This document shows positions 6,599-11,888 of a stretch of DNA of 11,888 nt, piece after piece. The stretch is from RGIG4608 sp045635885 (lineage in GTDB: Bacteria > Bacillota > Clostridia > Oscillospirales > CAG-272). Location of the stretch: the NCBI GenBank assembly GCA_045635885.1, contig JAZTWO010000036.1, positions 1 to 11,888 on the forward strand, read 5' to 3'. The notes beneath the pieces are model-generated. The model searched no databases. It had not been told where the DNA came from and saw nothing but the letters and a program-made list of their open reading frames with translations. The translations under genes and the position numbers were made by a program. Position 1 is the first letter of the stretch; each line of letters begins with the position of its first letter.

Positions 6599-6616
6599 GC
6601 GACACTTTTTTGTCGC
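6599..6616. repeat. GCGACA hairpin within oriC
   Basis: GCGACA (6599-6604) pairs with TGTCGC (6611-6616) across CTTTTT. Similar hairpins lie at 6909-6924 (CGACAC GATT GTGTCG) and, weaker, near 6347-6361. A role is unknown. Confidence 0.45.
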
Positions 6617-6652
6617 AAACTCGAATTTTTTCCAAAATCGTCGTTTTTTGCC

Positions 6653-6676
6653 TTTTCCACAAATTCCTGTGGAAAA
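6653..6676. promoter_or_regulatory. Inverted pair of exact DnaA boxes
   Basis: TTTTCCACA (6653-6661) and TGTGGAAAA (6668-6676) face each other across six bases. This is a 9-bp perfect dyad that could seat two DnaA molecules head to head or form a hairpin. Confidence 0.8.
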
Positions 6677-6845
6677 CGTATTTTGTGCCGAGTTTTCCTG
6701 TGGAGTGACAAAAATCCGTCAGTAAAATTTTATTTTTGAGTTGCCAAAACAAAGTTTTCAACAACCAAAAAAAGCTAATAAAATCAATGCTTTGCGGATT
6801 TTTGTTGATTGTAATTCCACCCACATTTCAACAAGTTTTAAACAT

Positions 6846-6883
6846 TGTGGGAAAAATGTGGATAAATGGAACGAGTTTCCACA
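6846..6883. promoter_or_regulatory. DnaA boxes at the right edge of oriC
   Basis: TGTGGATAA (6857-6865) is the exact TTATCCACA consensus. GTTTCCACA (6875-6883) has one mismatch and the opposite orientation. TGTGGGAAA (6846-6854) is looser. An AT-rich segment (6884-6906) follows. Confidence 0.75.
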
Positions 6884-6969
6884 ATTTCATAATTTATTAA
6901 CAATTTAGCGACACGATTGTGTCGAAAAAGAGAAATTACAAAGTTAAGACCGCTAGCGCCGCTTGGGCG

Positions 6970-6989
6970 CCCACTTTTGAAAAAGTGGG
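6970..6989 (+). repeat. Leader hairpin of cloverleaf copy C
   Basis: CCCACTTTT (6970-6978) and AAAAGTGGG (6981-6989) form nine perfect pairs with a GA loop. It is preceded by TTACAAAGTTAAGACCGC and followed by AAAACAATCGCGC. It shares the apex with the other leaders, but its arm sequence is different. Confidence 0.55.
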
Positions 6990-7023
6990 TCAAAACAATC
7001 GCGCAGGTTTCTGTATAATCAAC

Positions 7024-7159
7024 GTAAATTTTCGATAATTCGCAAACGAATTATCGGTTCACTTGCTAAAATCCTTTTGCGAAAATAAATTTTCGACGAG
7101 GATTTCATCAACTGAACTACGAACATCAAACCTTTAAGGTTTGATGTTCAAAAATTTAC
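7024..7159 (+). repeat. Cloverleaf element, copy C
   Basis: This is the cleanest copy. Closing stem GTAAATTTT 7024-7032 pairs with AAAATTTAC 7151-7159. Hairpin 1: 7033-7042 with 7047-7056, ten perfect pairs, CAAA loop. Hairpin 2: GTTCA 7057-7061 with TGAAC 7113-7117, AAATCCT 7069-7075 with AGGATTT 7099-7105, and CGAAAAT 7080-7086 with ATTTTCG 7089-7095. Hairpin 3: 7121-7132 with 7138-7149, twelve perfect pairs, loop TTTAA. Connectors are 0, 0, 3 (TAC) and 1 base. It lies between oriC and recF and faces copy D. Confidence 0.8.
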
Positions 7160-7165
7160 TTTTTA

Positions 7166-7208
7166 TCCGCACAAAGCCATTTTGCTATCAAACGGCTACA
7201 GTTTAGCA
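7166..7208 (-). repeat. Trailing hairpin of cloverleaf copy D
   Basis: On the minus strand, directly after copy D, TTTGCTAAAC and GTTTGATAGCAAA can pair with a small bulge around the loop TGTAGCC. The loop recurs after copy A (near 466-474) and after copy B (5624-5630). The arms differ. Confidence 0.5.
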
Positions 7209-7210
7209 AA

Positions 7211-7346
7211 GTAAATTTTAGAAAAGCACTAATAGTGGTTTTCGTAGTTTTGAAAATACAATACTGACCGTTGTATTTATACATAAGGGCAGAATTGAAC
7301 TTTCAAAACCGATAATTTGTTCAAAAACAAATTATCGAAAATTTAC
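7211..7346 (-). repeat. Cloverleaf element, copy D
   Basis: In plus coordinates the closing stem is GTAAATTTT 7211-7219 with AAAATTTAC 7338-7346. Hairpin 3: 7221-7230 with 7234-7243, one mismatch. Hairpin 2: GTTTTGAAA 7247-7255 with TTTCAAAAC 7301-7309, inner ATACAA 7256-7261 with TTGTAT 7271-7276. Hairpin 1: 7310-7321 with 7326-7337, twelve perfect pairs. Hairpin 2 has a sequence unrelated to that of copies A and C, yet it starts and ends at the same junction positions. Connectors are again 0, 0, 3 (TAC) and 1. It is inverted relative to copy C, 51 bp away. Confidence 0.78.
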
Positions 7347-7388
7347 GTCGACTTCGCACACACCAAGCGATTAAAAGTTTTTTGGGGG

Positions 7389-7420
7389 TATGGGGACAAT
7401 TTTTCAAAAATGTCCCCATA
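7389..7420 (+). terminator. Hairpin with T-rich tail next to the recF 3' end
   Basis: TATGGGGACA (7389-7398) and TGTCCCCATA (7411-7420) form ten perfect pairs, followed on the plus strand by TTCTTTTTT. That is terminator-like for plus-strand transcripts heading towards recF. On the minus strand the tail is CCCCCAAAAAAC, so recF itself lacks a standard terminator. It is also the leader hairpin of copy D. Confidence 0.5.
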
Positions 7421-7427
7421 TTCTTTT

Positions 7428-8555
7428 TTAACTAACTACATACTTCCCTTTAGCAACTTCAATTCTGCGGTAGGGGACGGACAGTTCCATATCATTTTCG
7501 CAAGAAGTGATAATAACCTGTCTGTCTGCGATTTCACGAAGCAAATTTTTGCGTCTGCCGGGGTCAAGCTCAGAAAAGACGTCGTCGAAAAGGAAGACGG
7601 GATATTCACCGCAATCCATTTTACAAATTTCGCCCTCGGCAAGCTTCATGGCAAGAGCCAATGAACGTTGTTGCCCCTGTGAGCTATATAAACGTGTGTT
7701 TTTACCGTTTAAATTAATAAGTATATCATCCTTATGAGTGCCATACAAAGTTGAACCTGCGGCAATCTCACGCTCGTGAAAGTCACTTAAAAGTCGAAGA
7801 AAGTTCTTCTCGGTTTTTTCAATATCGAAATAGTCCTCAGAATTCTGCTTTGCAGAGCCAGCATAGATAAATTCAGGTGTTTCGTCAATCTCACCGCTTG
7901 CGCACATGCGCTTATAAAAATCCGCAATTATTTCGCCTGAACGTGCAATATATTCCGCACGTGCCTTTGAAATTATTGCTGCCTCATGAGCCAACTGTGC
8001 CGACCAAAAGTCGATGGTTGCATCAAACGTTGCCCTATCCTCTTCGGCATTTTTGAGGAGTTTATTTCTATTAAGTAAAATCTTATTATACTTTTGTAAC
8101 GAGTACAAATACATTGGTCTGATTTGTGAAATTGCAACGTCGAGATAGTTACGTCGCAAAGAGGGACCGTCCTTTATCATCTGCAGGTGGTCGGGCGAAA
8201 AAAGAACTGCACGAAACGAGCCAACAAGCTCTGAAAGCTTTGTTATTTTAACACCGTTGTGTGTAACGTTCTTTCTTTGTCTTGCATTATCAGAAAATCG
8301 CATTGTGATATTTTGCACCCTGCCTGCGCTTTCATAATCGAGTGAAACGGAGGCATATTCCTCACCAAAACGAATAATTTCGGTATCGTGAGTGGTGCGA
8401 AAGCTCTTTCCAAGCGAAATATAATAAATCGCCTCAAGCAGATTGGTTTTTCCCTGCGCATTTTCGCCGTGGAGAACGTTTATGCCTGAGTCAAACTCAA
8501 CACTTTCGTTCTCTGCATTACGAAAATTGCAAAGCTCTACTTTTTTACAAAGCAT
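7428..8555 (-). CDS. recF: DNA replication and repair protein RecF
   Basis: SMC-like ATPase that works with RecO and RecR to load RecA at single-strand gaps and stalled forks. At 375 residues it is close to the family length. The Walker A motif is GENAQGKTN (30-38). SPDHLQMIKDGPSLRR (120-135) matches the conserved middle of RecF. The ABC signature is SSQGQQR (291-297) and the Walker B is FLFDDVFSELD (321-331). The N-terminus (short strand, then FRN) fits the family, so the ATG at 8555 is kept. It has no Shine-Dalgarno sequence, because the 20 bases after the dnaN stop are A/T-rich. This suggests coupling to dnaN translation or weak expression. The last codons and stop (GTAGTTAGTTAA) coincide with the AGTTAG motif that ends nearby repeats. 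Confidence 0.97.
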   Translation of the reverse strand: MLCKKVELCNFRNAENESVEFDSGINVLHGENAQGKTNLLEAIYYISLGKSFRTTHDTEIIRFGEEYASVSLDYESAGRVQNITMRFSDNARQRKNVTHNGVKITKLSELVGSFRAVLFSPDHLQMIKDGPSLRRNYLDVAISQIRPMYLYSLQKYNKILLNRNKLLKNAEEDRATFDATIDFWSAQLAHEAAIISKARAEYIARSGEIIADFYKRMCASGEIDETPEFIYAGSAKQNSEDYFDIEKTEKNFLRLLSDFHEREIAAGSTLYGTHKDDILINLNGKNTRLYSSQGQQRSLALAMKLAEGEICKMDCGEYPVFLFDDVFSELDPGRRKNLLREIADRQVIITSCENDMELSVPYRRIEVAKGKYVVS

Positions 8556-8575
8556 AGTTTAATTAAAATCAAAAA

Positions 8576-9727
8576 TTAATCCTTAAGACGTACGGGAAGA
8601 AGCATAAACACTTCTTCAATGCCCTCTTTTGCCTCTGCAGGAGTGATATTGAGGGATGAAAGGTGGCTTGAAAGTGAGAGCTTAATTCTTTCTGAATTAC
8701 AAGCTCTTACAGAGTTGATGAGGTAACGGTTATTAAAGCCGATTGTAAGGGGCGCACCGATATCATCAATTTCGATTTCGTCATATGTGCTGCCTGCGCT
8801 TGAGCTTGCGGTGATCTTAAGAAGTCCGCCATCAAAAATGAGTTTAACGTGGCTTCTAAGTGAGCCGGCAATCTTTTCTTCGGTTACAAGCGCTGCTCTT
8901 TCAAGGGCAGAAATAAGCTCGTCACGGTCACATTCAACGTTATATTTATGGTTCTTGATGATAATTCTATCATAGTCGAGATATTCGCCCTCGATAAGAC
9001 GGCTGAAGAAAATGATTTCGCCAATCTCGAAAACGATATTCTTTCTTGTCATAAAGATACGAACTGTCTTTTCTTTATTATCGGAAAGAAGTTTAACAAG
9101 CTCGTTAACGGTCTTTACGGGCAAAATGAATGCGTTTCTATAAATGCCGCTATATTCCTGCTCGGTTGTATATTCAATTACTCTGTCGCATTTTGCAAGC
9201 TTGAAGTTATCACAAGAAACCATTGTAAGCTCGTTATTAACCATTCTTACGAATGTACCGTTGAGAATATTTCTTTGGTCGTTAACACCCATAGCGTACA
9301 TTGTTTGTGAGAACATCTCTTTAAGGTCGCTCTGCTTTACAAAAAATGCATCTGTTGATTCAAGCTTGGGAATTGCAGGAAAATCGTTGCCGGAAAGTGC
9401 GTTCATCTTGTGGCTTGATTTTCCGCAAATGATGTTTGCAACGTTTCTGTCGTCAACAACAAGCTCAATTTCATCTGCAGGCATTACACGAAGAGTTTGG
9501 TTGAGCTTAACTGCGCTGATAATATATTTACCTTCTTCAAGAACTTGAGCATGAGTGGTAAGTCTCATTCCTTTTTCAAGGTCGAATGTTGTGAGAACAA
9601 TCACGTCGGGAAATTTCGCCTCAATGAGAATACCCTCGGCAGCAGGTACTGTTACCTTTGTGGATACGCAACTCATAAGGGGAGCTATATCCGCTGCAAA
9701 CTCGTGTCTATTGAATCTGATTTTCAT
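8576..9727 (-). CDS. dnaN: DNA polymerase III subunit beta (sliding clamp)
   Basis: Ring-shaped dimer that tethers the replicative polymerase to DNA and recruits repair proteins. At 383 residues it is slightly longer than most. It has the three-domain clamp pattern: MKIRFNRHEF at the start, RNILNG (152-157), SCDNFKLA (171-178) where many clamps have TDGHRLA, SRLIEGEYLDYDRI (242-255), and the hydrophobic C-terminal FMLLPVRL that forms part of the partner-binding pocket. The ATG has GGAGAT about 10 bases upstream. It follows dnaA after 302 bp and precedes recF by 20 bp, so dnaN and recF are probably one transcript. No strong promoter was found in front of dnaN. Confidence 0.98.
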   Translation of the reverse strand: MKIRFNRHEFAADIAPLMSCVSTKVTVPAAEGILIEAKFPDVIVLTTFDLEKGMRLTTHAQVLEEGKYIISAVKLNQTLRVMPADEIELVVDDRNVANIICGKSSHKMNALSGNDFPAIPKLESTDAFFVKQSDLKEMFSQTMYAMGVNDQRNILNGTFVRMVNNELTMVSCDNFKLAKCDRVIEYTTEQEYSGIYRNAFILPVKTVNELVKLLSDNKEKTVRIFMTRKNIVFEIGEIIFFSRLIEGEYLDYDRIIIKNHKYNVECDRDELISALERAALVTEEKIAGSLRSHVKLIFDGGLLKITASSSAGSTYDEIEIDDIGAPLTIGFNNRYLINSVRACNSERIKLSLSSHLSSLNITPAEAKEGIEEVFMLLPVRLKD

Positions 9728-9773
9728 AATTTTTTATCTCCATTCTTAATTAGAAGTTTAATTTACTTTGAAA

Positions 9774-9885
9774 GTTAGTTTTGTACCAATTTCCGCTTTT
9801 TGAAAAAAGCTTGGCAAAAAGCTTTTTTATAAGTGGGCTTGTGCTAACTCTACGTAATTTTTTGAGTATTTCTAACGAAATTCTC
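9774..9885 (+). repeat. Truncated cloverleaf element (copy E) with leader
   Basis: AGTTAGTTTTGTACC and TTTCCGC lead into hairpin GCTTTTT (9795-9801) with AAAAAGC (9804-9810). After a spacer comes ACGTAATTTTTTGAG, a degraded closing arm, and hairpin 1: GAGTATTTC 9864-9872 with GAAATTCTC 9877-9885, eight of nine paired. Hairpins 2 and 3 and the right arm are missing, so this is a decayed copy between dnaA and dnaN. Confidence 0.55.
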
Positions 9886-9922
9886 GGTTGTGAATTTTTA
9901 TTTTGAATTTTGTTTGTATAAA

Positions 9923-10031
9923 AGTTAGTTTAAGTTTTGAAACGGGCGCACGGAGTGCTCCCCTACGAAGTTTGTGCGTGTGGGGTTCGCGCGATGCTTT
10001 TTCAAAAGCGACCTTTTTTACCAAACTAACT
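9923..10031. mobile_element. 109-bp MITE-like element touching the dnaA stop codon
   Basis: AGTTAGTTT (9923-9931) and AAACTAACT (10023-10031) are exact inverted ends. The interior, read on the minus strand, has TCGTAGGGGAGCACTCCGTG, the same core as the repeats at 379-420 and 5647-5690 but with a different hairpin. The right end overlaps the dnaA stop codon (TAG, 10032-10030). Confidence 0.6.
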
Positions 10032-11472
10032 ATATATTCGGTGAAACCTCTTTAACAATTTCTTTAATTTCAAAATCGAGCATTGCGTCGGTAATAAGCT
10101 TGCGCTCGATTGTTTCGATTGAACTGATAATTGTTGAGTGGTCACGGTTGAATATCTTTGCAATATTTGGAAGTGACATTTCAGTTACCTCACGGATAAT
10201 GTACACCGTGATGTGACGTGCATAGGCAATTTCTTTATTTCTTTTTGTTGAGATAAGGTCTTCTTTTTTAATTCCGTATTTTTGGTAAACAGAAGCGAAA
10301 ATCTTTTCAACTGTTACGCTTGTGGGTTCTGCACCACCAAGAAGCTCTGAAATGCAACCACGGGCAAGGTCCATATCAATTTTCTCACCTGAAAGGAACA
10401 CTCTTGCGCCAAGCTTCTTAATTGCGCCCTCAATCTGACGAATGTTTGAACGAAGGTTTTCGGCAAGGAACGTAAGAACTTCTTCAGGAATTTCAACGCC
10501 AACCTGCTCTGCCTTCTTTTTGATAATTGCAATTCGAAGCTCAAGATCCGGTGGCTGGATGTCTGCGATAAGTCCCCACTCGAAACGAGTTTTAAGACGG
10601 TCTTCAAGAGTTTTGATTTCTCTTGGTTGACGGTCACTTGTAAGGATTATCTGCTTTCTGCCCTCATAGAGTGCGTTGAAGGTATGGAAGAATTCTTCCT
10701 GCGTTGAAACCTTGCCGCCAATGAACTGAATGTCGTCGATAAGAAGAACGTCGCAGTCACGGTATTTTTCACGGAATTCAGGCATTGCCTGACGTGAAAG
10801 GCAGTCAATCATCTGGTTTGTGAAATCTTCACCCTTTATGTAAATAACCTTAACGTTGGGGTTTTGCTCACGAAGATAGTTTGTAATTGCATAAAGTAAG
10901 TGTGTTTTACCAATTCCGCTTGGACCATATATGAACAAGGGGTTATAGTTCTTTGCGGGCATTTTTGCAACTGCAACACACGCAGCATGTGCAAATTTAT
11001 TTGATGAGCCAACAATAAAGTTGTCGAATGTATATTCAAAGTTGAATGGGGGCATTGTTGAGCCAAGGTGAATTCCACTTTTCTGCTCTTGCTGTTCCTT
11101 TTGCTCCTGCTCTTTGCGTTTCTTTTCCTGCTCTAATCTCCAAGAGGGGTCGCCAATAGAAACACGTTCCATAATGCTTCTTTTAGCTTCTTCACGGTCT
11201 ATTGGTGTGCCTGTGAAAATAACGTTTACGATAACGTCAAATCCAAGTTCATCTGAAAAGCGACGTGCAAGCTCGCCAGTATATTTTTCGGTAAGGGTTT
11301 TCTGTTTAAGTTCACTCTTAATGCCCATTGTGATAACACCGTTGTCGTAATCTTCAATGGTGAGATCTTTGAACCAAAGCTCACGAATTGCGTCCGTCAT
11401 TGAATTGCGAAACGAATCGTAAACTATGTCCCAAACGAGCTTTATTTCTTCTAAATACGCCTTGTTTGACAC
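10030..11472 (-). CDS. dnaA: Chromosomal replication initiator protein DnaA
   Basis: AAA+ initiator that binds DnaA boxes, opens the origin and helps load the helicase. It has 480 residues. Domain I is about 1-100. Domain II is a charged Q/E/K-rich linker (about 113-132). Domain III has Walker A GPSGIGKT (183-190), Walker B LLIDDIQF (243-250) and TSDRQPREI (278-286). Domain IV carries the DnaA-box-binding signature region, IAYARHITVYIIRE (415-428) and FNRDHSTI (441-448). The start codon is GTG, with AAAGGAAA about 9 bases upstream, and the next in-frame choices would cut domain I. Candidate promoters lie at 11582-11632. Its target boxes are 3-4 kb away at 6472-6883. The stop codon lies in a repeat end. 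Confidence 0.98.
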   Translation of the reverse strand: MSNKAYLEEIKLVWDIVYDSFRNSMTDAIRELWFKDLTIEDYDNGVITMGIKSELKQKTLTEKYTGELARRFSDELGFDVIVNVIFTGTPIDREEAKRSIMERVSIGDPSWRLEQEKKRKEQEQKEQQEQKSGIHLGSTMPPFNFEYTFDNFIVGSSNKFAHAACVAVAKMPAKNYNPLFIYGPSGIGKTHLLYAITNYLREQNPNVKVIYIKGEDFTNQMIDCLSRQAMPEFREKYRDCDVLLIDDIQFIGGKVSTQEEFFHTFNALYEGRKQIILTSDRQPREIKTLEDRLKTRFEWGLIADIQPPDLELRIAIIKKKAEQVGVEIPEEVLTFLAENLRSNIRQIEGAIKKLGARVFLSGEKIDMDLARGCISELLGGAEPTSVTVEKIFASVYQKYGIKKEDLISTKRNKEIAYARHITVYIIREVTEMSLPNIAKIFNRDHSTIISSIETIERKLITDAMLDFEIKEIVKEVSPNI

Positions 11473-11517
11473 TGCGAAATTTCCTTTCTTCTGGATATGT
11501 CTATTTTTGTGAATCTT

Positions 11518-11542
11518 CGCGTGTGCGTGTGCGCACGCGTGT
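11518..11542. repeat. 25-bp alternating purine-pyrimidine tract in the dnaA leader
   Basis: The tract alternates pyrimidine and purine without a break (GTG, GCG and CAC steps), a known Z-DNA-prone composition. Its 13-mer GCGTGTGCGTGTG (11519-11531) recurs on the minus strand at 6405-6393 in the remB leader. Confidence 0.55.
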
Positions 11543-11581
11543 TTAAATATTCTAATATAATATAAATAATATATATACGCA

Positions 11582-11632
11582 ATTATAACACAAATAGGCG
11601 AATTTTATATAAAAAATATTCAAAATTTACAA
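11582..11632 (-). promoter_or_regulatory. Candidate dnaA promoters
   Basis: On the minus strand TTGTAA (11632-11627), a 17-bp spacer and TATAAA (11609-11604) form the best full promoter. A perfect TATAAT (11587-11582) follows without a good -35. The region is very AT-rich. Leaders would be about 100-125 bases and would include the alternating GC tract. No DnaA box is seen here, so autoregulation by DnaA binding at its own promoter is not supported. Confidence 0.5.
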
Positions 11633-11671
11633 TTTGTTTACATTTATTTGCACTATCAAGGGCGAATAACC

Positions 11672-11888
11672 AAAAGTTAGTTGGGGAAGTTTTTTAGTTA
11701 CAAAGCACCGTTTTTAAGTTAGAAAGTACCGATTTCCGCTTTTGAGGAAAAGTTACAAAGTATAGATGTGGGGCTTTTTTGAAAAGCCGCACGCCGCGCG
11801 TAAAATAATGGATATGGATTAAAATTCGAGTGGCGCGCCCTGCAAACACGCTTTGCGGTTTGCCTATATTTATCTAAAATCCATCGCC
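11672..11888. repeat. Repeat remnants upstream of dnaA
   Basis: No gene is visible in this right-edge stretch. It holds AGTTAGTT near 11674, GTTACAAAGCACCG and GTTAGAAAGTACCG leader motifs (11695-11731), and a leader-type hairpin at 11768-11792 (GTGGGGC with GCCGCAC, one mismatch, apex TTTTTTGAAAA). A further hairpin lies at 11842-11863 (GCAAAC, CGC-TTT-GCG, GTTTGC). The cloverleaf part is absent, so these look like fragments of the same repeat families. Confidence 0.5.

Larger units (their letters stand above)
6408..6926. other. oriC: Putative chromosomal replication origin (oriC)
   Basis: A non-coding stretch of about 520 bp holds a dense cluster of DnaA boxes. Exact TTTTCCACA or TTATCCACA forms lie at 6481-6489, 6536-6544, 6653-6661, 6668-6676 and 6857-6865. 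One-mismatch forms lie at 6472-6480, 6569-6577, 6755-6763 and 6875-6883. Looser forms lie at 6549-6557, 6699-6707 and 6846-6854. To the left of the first pair come a GC cluster, DnaA-trio-like triplets and an AT-rich tract, the order known for bacterial unwinding regions. In most Bacillota oriC flanks dnaA. Here no boxes were found beside dnaA (9728-10029 or 11473-11888). Frames crossing this stretch look spurious. Confidence 0.85.

Noticed and set aside
6376..6824. Two overlapping minus-strand frames of 111 and 144 codons
   Set aside because: They cross the DnaA box array, have low-complexity translations (F, I, K runs) and no convincing ribosome binding site. They are chance frames in AT-rich origin DNA.
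7024..7159. tRNA or tRNA-like gene suggested by the cloverleaf fold
   Set aside because: The stem lengths, the 136-bp size and the absence of the tRNA D-loop, T-loop and anticodon pattern rule out a tRNA. The GGTTCA motif is part of hairpin 2.
9728..10029. Origin unwinding site in the dnaA-dnaN gap, as in Bacillus subtilis
   Set aside because: The gap contains only a decayed cloverleaf copy and a MITE-like element, with no DnaA box.
11473..11888. oriC or rpmH upstream of dnaA, as in many Bacillota
   Set aside because: No DnaA boxes are seen here, and no divergent small basic protein frame starts within the window.

Overview
The window holds the replication-initiation and gyrase gene cluster of a low-GC Gram-positive bacterium, most likely an uncultured member of class Clostridia. 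Every recognised gene is on the minus strand. In transcription order they are dnaA, dnaN, recF, remB, gyrB and gyrA, followed by the first eight codons of an unrecognised gene at the left edge. This is the Bacillus-type order with the small S4-domain gene (yaaA/rlbA) missing between dnaN and recF. RemB and the DnaA, RecF and GyrB sequence types support Bacillota. The finer placement is inference.

Right to left: 11473-11888 is the dnaA leader and promoter region plus repeats. dnaA occupies 10030-11472. A 302-bp gap with a decayed repeat and a short inverted-repeat element follows. dnaN (8576-9727) and recF (7428-8555) come next, 20 bp apart. Then comes a large non-coding stretch, 6298-7427. 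Its left half, about 6408-6926, looks like the chromosomal origin: at least four exact and several near-consensus DnaA boxes, and a box / GC-cluster / DnaA-trio / AT-rich arrangement like the Bacillus basal unwinding system. No such boxes were seen next to dnaA, so oriC appears to lie between recF and remB. remB (6031-6297), gyrB (3376-5334) and gyrA (770-3355, with a clear terminator at 722-757) follow.

The non-coding DNA is unusually rich in structured repeats. The most striking is a 134-136 bp element present four times (491-624, 5478-5612, 7024-7159, 7211-7346), twice in each orientation. Each copy folds into a four-way junction: an invariant 9-bp closing stem plus three hairpins whose arms differ between copies but stay complementary. 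The junction connectors have almost the same lengths in every copy. A leader hairpin with a TTTTTGAAAAA-type apex and a trailing hairpin with a TGTAGCC loop are associated with it. Other repeats carry AGTTAGTTT terminal inverted repeats, and these overlap the stop codons of dnaA and recF.

Together the genes supply the initiator (DnaA), sliding clamp (DnaN), gap-repair loader (RecF), a small DNA-binding regulator (RemB) and the supercoiling enzyme (GyrA2B2). The cluster surrounds the site where these proteins act.
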